Assembly: GCA_022820625.1 (NCBI GenBank)
Contig: JAJEFE010000021.1
Span: 1 to 64,000, forward strand
DNA length: 64,000 bases
Origin: Gammaproteobacteria bacterium
Lineage (GTDB): Bacteria > Pseudomonadota > Gammaproteobacteria > Steroidobacterales > Rariloculaceae
Reading direction: 5' to 3'
The translations under genes were made by a program, and so were the position numbers. A model generated the notes under the pieces. It ran no database searches and was not told where the DNA came from. It saw only the letters and a list, made by a program, of their open reading frames with translations. Positions 1 through 6,401 of the stretch are shown here, in pieces; position 1 is the stretch's first letter, and each line of letters begins with the position of its first letter.

Positions 1-1
1 C

Positions 2-139
2 TATCGCCGGCGAACCGCCGTGCAAACCAAACGCCGCCGCGGGCGCGTCGCCACCAAGGCAACCCCGGTCAACACCGAGGTCAAGCTTCCCGGCAGCTCA
101 TCACCGAACAACGAAGCGCACGAGGAAGCCACGCAGTGA
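2..139 (+). CDS. C-terminal end of an unidentified protein (partial)
   Basis: The window opens inside a frame of 45 sense codons that ends at TGA 137-139. The visible part is basic at first (Arg and Lys rich) and then a polar Ser/Asn/Glu tail, as in a disordered C terminus. No domain can be named from so little, and the frame could be chance in GC-rich DNA. Confidence 0.3.
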   Translation, partial: YRRRTAVQTKRRRGRVATKATPVNTEVKLPGSSSPNNEAHEEATQ

Positions 140-229
140 CAAAACACCGAATCATCCCCAACCGCCGGCGTCATGAACGCCCGTTGCCTCGTCCACCGCC
201 GATACCGCATCATCAACGTCGCGACACCT

Positions 230-275
230 TCTCATCTTGATTGTCGCGCTCGTCTCATCCTGCTTGACGCGCTAC
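230..275. repeat. Two tandem 23-bp repeats upstream of the transposase
   Basis: The 23 bases at 230-252 are repeated with a few changes at 253-275; both copies begin TCTCATC, followed by TTG and CGCGC-like cores. They lie about 90 bp before the transposase start. Mu- and Tn7-like elements carry tandem transposase-binding sites at their ends, so these may be end sites. No matching copy was found at the other end, which the IS1380 insertion has disturbed. Confidence 0.3.
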
Positions 276-362
276 AGCCCCGTCCGCAGAGAGTGTCTCT
301 GACAAGTTCGGTTAGGGCGTGCACCATGGCTTCCATCGAGACATCGGACAGGGAGGCGGCAC

Positions 363-1689
363 ATGGGCGGCGGCGACGGAGCAAACACCCAGGAGCGGTG
401 GGCGCGGCTGCGCTTCGCGGTGGTCGGGCCGCTGCTGGCCTCGCCCCCGCCGCCGGGGCAACTCGGGGCGGAGCTTCGGCGGCTCGCCCAACGCGAGTGG
501 GAACACCCCACCCGGGGCGGACCGGTGCGCTTCTCGGTCTCCACCGTCGAGCGCTGGTACTACCAGGCGCGTTCGGCGCGGAACGACCCGGTCGGGGCGC
601 TGAAGCGCCGCCCGCGCGCCGACGCCGGGCGGGAACGCTCGATCTCCGCACTGCTGATGGAGGCGCTGCGCGATCAGTACCGGGCGCATCCGTCGTGGTC
701 GGCGCAGCTGCACCACGAGAACCTGGCCGCGCGGGTCGAGGCCGATCCGGCGCTCGGGCCGATGCCCTCCTACGCCACGCTGACCCGGGCGATGCGCAAT
801 CGCGGGCTGGTCCGAAAGCGCCGCCGCCGGCGCCGCGGGGACGGGGACACGGCGCCGGCGTCCACCCGCGAGGTGCTCAGCTACGAGGTCTCGCGCAGCC
901 ACGCGCTGTGGCACACCGACTTCCACCACGGCAAGCGCCGCGTGCTGATCCCCTCCGGGGAGTGGAAGACGCCCATCCTGCTGGGGTTCCTGGACGATCA
1001 CTCGCGGCTCGGCTGTCACCTGCAGTGGTACCTGGCCGAGACCGCGGAGGTGTTCGTGCACGGGCTGTGCCAGGCGTTCATGAAGCGCGGCCTGCCGCGC
1101 GCGCTGATGAGCGACAACGGTTCCCCGATGCTCGCCGGAGAGGTCCAGGAAGGGCTGCACCGGCTCGGTATCGTGCATGCCCGCACGCTGTCCCGGGCGC
1201 CGCACATGAACGGCAAGTGCGAGGTGTGGTGGGCGCTCGTGGAGGGCCGGCTGATGGCGATGCTGGAGAGCGTGGAGCCGCTCACGCTCAGGCGCCTCAA
1301 CGACGCCACGATCTCGTGGCTGGAGCAGGACTATCACCGGCGCGTGCACCGCGAGCTCGACGTCACGCCGCACCGGCGCCTGAGCGAGAGCGCCGACGCC
1401 TCCCGGCCCTGTCCGGACTCGGCCGAACTGCGCGACGCGTTCCGCATCGCCCGCGGCCGCACCGTGCGCCGCTCCGACGCCACCGTCTCGGTGGGCGGCG
1501 TGCGCTACCAGCTTCCGGCCCCGTGGCGGCACCTGCGCGAGGTGCGGGTGCGCTACGCGCGCTGGGATCTGTCCGCCGTCGATCTCGTGGATGATCGAAG
1601 CGGTGAGCGGATGTGCACGCTGTACCCGCTGGACAAGCGCGCCAACGCCTCGGCGGTGCGCCGCCGGACCGGAGGCGCCGAGGAAGATG
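363..1689 (+). CDS. DDE (rve-type) transposase with lost 3' end
   Basis: This is an integrase-fold transposase. An N-terminal HTH-like region (residues 1-150) is followed by a basic stretch (RKRRRRRR, about 151-158) and the catalytic core. The DDE residues are D186 (HTDF), D251 (SDNG) and E287 (CEVWW), with the D-35-E spacing of this superfamily. A Mu-type C-terminal beta domain follows to about residue 430. After YPLDKRANAS the family-like sequence stops near 1685. The frame stays open but reads the next gene (ExeA-like) out of frame, then enters the RepA-like gene in frame, giving one open frame up to 3191. I infer an internal deletion that removed the transposase end and the start of the ATPase gene. 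The true end cannot be fixed. Confidence 0.75.
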
Positions 1690-2196
1690 ACAACGGCGAA
1701 GGGGCTGCGCCACCGCTGGCTGCTGCACTTCGAGGACACGCGCACCCGCCCGATCCTGCTGGTGGACGAGGCGCAGGAGGTGCTCGGCGCCGTGTTGACC
1801 GAGATGCGCCTGCTCACTTCCACGGAGTTCGACTCCCGCGCCATCCTGAGCGTGGTGCTCGCCGGCGACGGCCGCCTGCTGGCCAGACTGCGGAACGTCG
1901 AGCTTCAGCCCATCGCCTCGCGCATCCGCCAGCGCCTGATCCTCACCCGGGCGGAACCGGCGGACCTGGCGAAGCTGCTCGATCACCTGCTGCGCGAGGC
2001 CGGCAACCCCGCGCTCATGACCGAGGCGCTGAAGGACACGCTCGTCGCGCACAGCGGGGGCAACCCCAGGACCCTGGCGATCCTGGCCGACGGGCTGCTG
2101 GCGGCGGCCGCGGAGCAGAACCGCGAGGTGCTGGACGAGAAGCTGTTCATCGAGACCGGCGGGCCCGGCGCCCGCGCCCGCAGGGCGCGCCGGTGA
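1687..2196 (+). pseudogene. ExeA/TniB-like AAA ATPase, N-terminally truncated
   Basis: In frame 1 the protein from ATG 1687 shows the second half of an ExeA-type transposition ATPase: Walker B with the DEAQ signature (ILLVDEAQEV), a sensor-like segment (VVLAGDGRL), an arginine-rich loop (ASRIRQRLIL) and the helical lid with GGNPRTL. The first 100 or so residues, including the Walker A loop, are absent. It therefore cannot bind ATP normally and is best called a remnant. Its TGA overlaps the GTG start of the next gene (GTGA at 2193-2196), so the original translational coupling survives. Such ATPases normally activate the DDE transposase encoded just upstream. Confidence 0.7.
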
Positions 2197-3191
2197 AGGG
2201 CTTCCCGACGCTCAGCCCGGCGGGCCTTGAGGTGCGCCCGCCCGCGCAACGGTGGCTGGTCGAGTCGCTGTGGAGCGAGCAGGGCGTGGGCATCGTCGGC
2301 GGCGAACCCAAGTGCGGCAAGTCGTTCCTGGCGCTGGACCTGGCCGTGGCGGTGGCCGCGGGCGTGCCCTGCCTGCGCCGTTACCGCCCCGGCGGGCGCG
2401 GCGCGGTGCTGCTGTTCGCCGCCGAGGACGCCGGACACATCGTGCGCGCGCGCCTGGAAGGCATCGCCGGCGCCGCCGATACCGCCTTCGAGGCGCTTAA
2501 CATCGCCGTCATCGACGTGCCCACGCTGCGGCTGGATCATCGCGCCGACCGGCAACGGCTGCTTCACACCGTGGAGCGCGTGCAGCCCCGCCTGCTGGTG
2601 CTCGATCCCCTGGTGCGGCTGCACGGCGTGGACGAGAACGCGGCCGGGGAAATCGCCCCGATCCTGGGGTTCCTGCGCGAGATCCAGCGCCGCCACGACA
2701 CCGCCGTGGTGCTCGTGCACCACGCGCGGAAGGGCGGTGCGGCGCGGCCGGGCCAGGCGCTGCGCGGCAGTTCCGAGCTGCACGCCTGGGGCGACTCCAA
2801 CCTCTACCTGCGGCGCCGGCGCAAGCGCATCCTGCTCACCGCCGAGCACCGTGCGGCGCCCGGGCGCAACGACATCGCGATCGAACTCACCGACGACGGC
2901 AAGGGGCTCGCCCTGCGCCTCAGCCAAGCCGGGGACGATGAGCCCATCGGGCACGACCCCGAAGAGCGCCTGCTTGAAGTCCTCGCCAAAGCCGACACCC
3001 CGCTCTCGCTGCGTCAACTGCGCGAGCGCGCTGCCTTGCGCACGGCCACCGTCGGCGCCGCGGTGCGCGCGCTACGCAGTCAACGGCGCATCCAGCGGGC
3101 CCCGCAGGGCGGCTACCGCCTCGCCGGCGAAGCGGCCGGGACCGCCAACGGCGAAGCGTTACCCGAAAGCGTTACCGGCCCCAAACCCTAG
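2193..3191 (+). CDS. RepA-like AAA ATPase with winged-helix tail
   Basis: A 332-residue RecA-fold ATPase of the RepA/AAA_25 type. Near the N terminus is Walker A (GGEPKCGKS), then FAAEDA, the Walker B strand RLLVLDPLVRLHG, and a VVLVHHARKG motif followed by RGSSELHAWGDSNLYL, all typical of plasmid RepA-like helicases. The last 70 residues look like a winged helix (SLRQLRERAALRTATVGAAVRAL). The GTG start at 2193 is chosen because it overlaps the stop of the preceding ATPase remnant. The upstream open frame continues into it without a stop, so an automatic caller may extend it back to 363. It probably served replication or mobilisation of the element. Confidence 0.7.
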   Translation: MKGFPTLSPAGLEVRPPAQRWLVESLWSEQGVGIVGGEPKCGKSFLALDLAVAVAAGVPCLRRYRPGGRGAVLLFAAEDAGHIVRARLEGIAGAADTAFEALNIAVIDVPTLRLDHRADRQRLLHTVERVQPRLLVLDPLVRLHGVDENAAGEIAPILGFLREIQRRHDTAVVLVHHARKGGAARPGQALRGSSELHAWGDSNLYLRRRRKRILLTAEHRAAPGRNDIAIELTDDGKGLALRLSQAGDDEPIGHDPEERLLEVLAKADTPLSLRQLRERAALRTATVGAAVRALRSQRRIQRAPQGGYRLAGEAAGTANGEALPESVTGPKP

Positions 3192-3263
3192 GCGTGGCGG
3201 GTAACGGTAACGGGTAACACGTCCCCCGGTCCGGCACCGGGCCACCACCACGGAGCAGCCCCC

Positions 3264-3734
3264 TTGAAACGCAACCATCGACCCGATCCGGCCACGACCT
3301 GGTCGCCCAGACGAAATGCCGGCGAGAAACGCCGCGCGCACTCCATCCGCTTCACCGAGGCGGAGTGGACGGGGATCGAACAGGCCGCCGCCCGGCATGG
3401 CCTTACGCCATCCGAGATCGTACGGGCGCGTGCCCTGGGGCTCCCCGACAAGCCGTTCCACGCGGATATGCCCGCTTCGTTCTCCCCAGGGCACGTCGCG
3501 CTGATCGAGGCCACCTACCGCGCCGTGCATCTGCTGGCCACCATGGCCACCCAGTCCATGCCGTACGAGGAAGTCGACGCCCTGCTGGGCGCAGCTCACC
3601 ATGCGCTGCTGGCGACCCTGGACGAAGAACCCACGGGGGCGGTTCCCGGCGAATCGCTGTCTGCCGGACAACGGCAACGCCCTGCAAACCGGGGCGCGTC
3701 CCCGAACTTCCTGCGGGGGCTGATCCCCATCTAG
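3264..3734 (+). CDS. MobC-like ribbon-helix-helix protein
   Basis: A 156-residue basic protein. Residues 22-52 (RRAHSIRFTEAEWTGIEQAA followed by RHGLTPSEIVRARALG) match the ribbon-helix-helix part of MobC-type relaxosome accessory proteins. The rest is helical with a polar tail. It follows the RepA-like gene by 72 bp, a combination common in mobilisable plasmids. Its TAG stop (3732-3734) lies in the CTAG next to the left end of the IS1380 element, so the present C terminus may have been set by that insertion. DNA binding at an origin of transfer is inferred from family resemblance; no relaxase is visible nearby. Confidence 0.5.
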   Translation: MKRNHRPDPATTWSPRRNAGEKRRAHSIRFTEAEWTGIEQAAARHGLTPSEIVRARALGLPDKPFHADMPASFSPGHVALIEATYRAVHLLATMATQSMPYEEVDALLGAAHHALLATLDEEPTGAVPGESLSAGQRQRPANRGASPNFLRGLIPI

Positions 3735-3748
3735 CCCGGATATTGCAT
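3735..3748. repeat. IS1380 terminal inverted repeat, left
   Basis: CCCGGATATTGCAT, matching the right end in 12 of 14 positions when reverse-complemented. Confidence 0.75.
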
Positions 3749-3954
3749 GAGTCGCCGATTTTAGCTTGAAGGCTGAGTGATTTTCGGGTTCGGGCGGATT
3801 CAGTGGGGTTCAGGGTGCGCTGGAGGCGGTCGAGGGCCTTGTTTCGGTTCGGATCCTGGTGTGGCGAGGTGGGTTGAGGCGGTTGGGCTGTGATTCGGCC
3901 ATGGCGGGGCCTGGCGTGTGCGTTTCACGCCCTCGGCAAGGAGGTGAGTGAGGC

Positions 3955-5268
3955 TTATCCGCCGGCCAGACGTCTGGCCACCAGGAAGTACAGGTCTTGG
4001 TTCGGACAGGAGCTGCTGAGCAGGAACCGCACGCGGCGGGTATTGATCAGGATCACCGCGCCGATCTTGAACAGCTTCAGGCGGATGGTACCGACATAGG
4101 CTCTCGCCAGCGCCGTGCCTTTGAGCCCGATGCGCCGGATGGTCTCGATCAGCGTGTAGGCCAGTGAGGCCAACAGCAGCCGGAACTGGTTCGGCCACCA
4201 CTGCTGACAGGACGTGCGGTCGGCGAACAGCTCCAGCTGGTTTTCCTTGATCCGGTTTTCCATGTCCCCTCGGGCGCAGTACAGCCGTTCGTACAACGCC
4301 TTCGGATCGCCCTTAAGCGAGGTGACGATGTAGCGCGGGTTCGCACCGCGCAGGGTGTGTTCGATCTTGGCAATCACCCGGCGGGACCGGTCCCAGCTGC
4401 GTGCCCCGTAGGTCAGCTCGACGAACCGGCGCACCTTCTTCCCGGTCGCCGCCACCTCGGCCGCGGCGGCTTCGCGGTGTTCGCCGGTGAGTGCGTTCAA
4501 CCGGTCGTTCTTCGCCAACCCCACGATGTAATCCACCCCATGGCGATCGCACCAGCGCAGCAGCTTCCAGCGGCAAAACCCCGAGTCGCCCCGGAACAGG
4601 ATCCGCACCCGTGGCCACCTCTGGCGCAGCCGCTTGACCAACAACGAGAGGATCGCCCAACTGTGCTTGGCCGCATCGATGTTCGACGGGCGAAGGTAGC
4701 TGACCAACAACTGATCCCCGCAGAACACGTACAGCGGCAAAAAACAGTAGCGGCGATAAAAGCCGTGGAAGAATCGACCCGCCTGCTCACCGTGCACCGG
4801 GTCGTCGGTGGCGTCGAAATCCAGGATCAGTCGCTTCGGCGGCCTCTTGAAGGAACCGATGAACCGCTCCACCAGCACCTCGTGGATCCGCCACGCCGTG
4901 GCCGCGTCGGCCCGGTTCTCGAACCGGCACAACGTCGAGGCACTGGCCAAGGGGCGGTTCCGCTCCACCGCCGTCTGAAGCCCCACCTCCCGGCGAAGCT
5001 CGTCGTGATCGTTCAGATCCTCGTACCCCAGCGCCACGGCGTACACGCGTTGACGCACCAACGCCTGCGCATCGTGGATGCAGCTCTTGCGACGGCGCCG
5101 GTCCGACAGCGCTCGGGCCACCGCCTCGGTCAAACCCAAATACCGGTCGGCCTGGCGCAGCAGCAGCGATCCGCCGTCGGAGGTGATCTCCCCACCGTCG
5201 AAACGCGCCTCAACGACACGCCGATGTACCCGTGGAAACTCGAACGCGTTCTGGTAACATTGTGTCAC
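3955..5268 (-). CDS. IS1380-family transposase
   Basis: A 437-residue transposase of the IS4-like DDE superfamily, IS1380 branch. It begins with the family-typical region containing DGGSLLLRQAD. The catalytic residues appear intact: Asp in LILDFDATDD (about 150-156), Asp228 in FRGDSGF and Glu337 in MENRIKE. No frameshift or stop is present and both inverted repeats are recognisable, so the element may still be active. The start lies 86 bp inside the right end. Confidence 0.9.
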   Translation of the reverse strand: MTQCYQNAFEFPRVHRRVVEARFDGGEITSDGGSLLLRQADRYLGLTEAVARALSDRRRRKSCIHDAQALVRQRVYAVALGYEDLNDHDELRREVGLQTAVERNRPLASASTLCRFENRADAATAWRIHEVLVERFIGSFKRPPKRLILDFDATDDPVHGEQAGRFFHGFYRRYCFLPLYVFCGDQLLVSYLRPSNIDAAKHSWAILSLLVKRLRQRWPRVRILFRGDSGFCRWKLLRWCDRHGVDYIVGLAKNDRLNALTGEHREAAAAEVAATGKKVRRFVELTYGARSWDRSRRVIAKIEHTLRGANPRYIVTSLKGDPKALYERLYCARGDMENRIKENQLELFADRTSCQQWWPNQFRLLLASLAYTLIETIRRIGLKGTALARAYVGTIRLKLFKIGAVILINTRRVRFLLSSSCPNQDLYFLVARRLAGG

Positions 5269-5340
5269 GGCAAGGTCTCCTTCGATATCAGCCTAAGTAA
5301 CTGAATTATATCGAACTATAGGAGCCTTGCCTCCTTATTG

Positions 5341-5354
5341 GTGCAATATTCGGG
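5341..5354. repeat. IS1380 terminal inverted repeat, right
   Basis: GTGCAATATTCGGG, the inverted partner of the left end, immediately followed by the native TTAG of the disrupted rhuM copy. Confidence 0.75.
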
Positions 5355-5755
5355 TTAGTTTTGATACCGCAGTCACCGCGATCGACACCTTCAGGCGCGA
5401 TCTTGCGGCGAAGGGCGAAGCCACATCGCTGTTCGGCAATCGGCGCGGCGAAACCCTGGAGGCTATTCTCGGCAACGTGGAGCAAACCATGTTCGGCGAA
5501 CCCCTTTACCGCAGCGGTGGGGAAAAGGCGGCCAACCTGCTCTATTTTCTGGTCAAGGACCACCCTTTCACCGACGGCAACAAGCGCATCGGCGCCCTGC
5601 TGTTCCTGCTCTATCTGACACAGGAGGGAATCGCGCACCGGCTCGACCCCCGGGGACTGACGGCGCTCACCCTGCTAATCGCCGAAAGCGCGCCGTCGAA
5701 CAAGGATCTCATGATTCGCCTCATCGTCAATCTTCTGGGCAAATCCGGCGAATGA
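5355..5755 (+). pseudogene. Truncated rhuM/Fic gene, C-terminal domain only
   Basis: This is the 3' part of a second copy of the rhuM/Fic gene found intact at 9660-10655, offset by exactly 4900 bp. It begins at residue 199 or so, directly at the right end of the IS1380 element, and runs to the natural stop. The Fic core is whole, including HPFTDGNKR, while the N-terminal RhuM DNA-binding half is missing. A TTG at 5327 inside the insertion sequence is in frame and could give a 142-residue fusion, but the nearby GGAG is too close to be a good ribosome site. Expression is uncertain. Confidence 0.8.
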
Positions 5756-5847
5756 GCCGTCTGGCGGAATCCGTCGCCGAGGACGGCGAGTCAACTGGTA
5801 AGGATTTCTGAATAGTTCGATCAGAAGGCCAACGAGCGGTCCGGCGC
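5355..5847. repeat. 493-bp direct repeat, left copy (rhuM 3' region)
   Basis: This stretch aligns without gaps to 10255-10747 at roughly 93-95% identity by eye. It covers the 3' half of rhuM plus about 90 bp beyond the stop. Similarity ends abruptly at both borders, on the left at the insertion sequence. Confidence 0.85.
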
Positions 5848-5885
5848 GAGGTCATGGGCCATGCGTGGCAAGAGGAACACAACAC

Positions 5886-6224
5886 ATGGCGAACGCACTG
5901 GGGAAACGGCTGGATTCCATCAAGGAGCATGGAGGCATCAAGGCCAGGGATATCGCCCAATTGATGGATACCACGCCAGAGACGGTTTCGAGGTGGAGTA
6001 GAGGCAAGGTCGATCCTCGGCCGGACCGGCTGAAGCGTCTGTTGACTTTGGAATGGGTAATGGACCAGTTGTCGCAACTCTACGAGCCTGACGAGGCGCG
6101 CCTTTGGTTGTTCTCACCTCACCGACTGCTTGACGGCAAGACACCGGCAGATCGCCTGCGTGAAGGCAATTTCGATGAGGTGATGACCATCATCGATCAC
6201 CTGAAGGATGGCGCATACGTCTAG
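5886..6224 (+). CDS. MbcA/ParS-type Xre antitoxin, without its RES toxin
   Basis: A 112-residue protein with an Xre-like helix-turn-helix in the first half (ARDIAQLMDTTPETVSRW) and the MbcA/ParS toxin-binding domain in the second (RLWLFSPHRLLDGKTP, then IDHLKDGAYV). The ATG at 5886 is chosen for AGAGGA placed 9 bases upstream. In this family the gene is followed directly by a RES-domain toxin that degrades or modifies NAD or a related substrate. Here only 177 bp without such a domain follow before the converging helicase gene, so the antitoxin is orphaned. Confidence 0.8.
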   Translation: MANALGKRLDSIKEHGGIKARDIAQLMDTTPETVSRWSRGKVDPRPDRLKRLLTLEWVMDQLSQLYEPDEARLWLFSPHRLLDGKTPADRLREGNFDEVMTIIDHLKDGAYV

Positions 6225-6401
6225 GCGGGAGTCGGCTGCATGCTGCCCGACGAGGAGCTTTGCGGACTATCGGCGCAGGTCGCAGAGCGCGAGGAACTGC
6301 GAAAGGACTGATCGGGTGATTGGTCCGACACCCAATTGCCCGCTGGCCAATGAGAACGTCCCTCCGCCAGCGTGAGGGGATCAGAAGTATCGGTCACGAT
6401 C
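6225..6401. other. Intergenic stretch, possible degraded toxin remnant
   Basis: A 23-codon frame at 6239-6310 follows the antitoxin in the same frame. It shows no recognisable domain. Nothing else can be supported here. Confidence 0.3.

Larger units (their letters stand above)
3735..5354. mobile_element. IS1380-family insertion sequence, about 1.62 kb
   Basis: The element carries one intact transposase on the minus strand and ends in 14-bp imperfect inverted repeats, CCCGGATATTGCAT on the left and, read inward on the other strand, CCCGAATATTGCAC on the right. Length and single-gene layout fit the family. It is flanked by CTAG (3731-3734) and TTAG (5355-5358). The right TTAG is native to the rhuM sequence there, because the intact rhuM copy has TTAG at 10255-10258. 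The left flank is the MobC-like gene rather than the start of rhuM, so sequence next to the element was lost or rearranged. Confidence 0.85.

Noticed and set aside
173-1594. Long frames on both strands over the transposase
   Set aside because: They are Arg/Pro/Ala-rich shadows; only frame 3 shows the DDE core.
5327-5755. An expressed Fic-only protein starting from TTG inside the IS1380 element
   Set aside because: The GGAG is only 2 bases from the TTG; kept as a pseudogene with the possibility noted.
6239-6310. A 23-codon frame after the MbcA-like antitoxin as a small toxin
   Set aside because: No RES-domain residues and no ribosome site; nothing supports a function.
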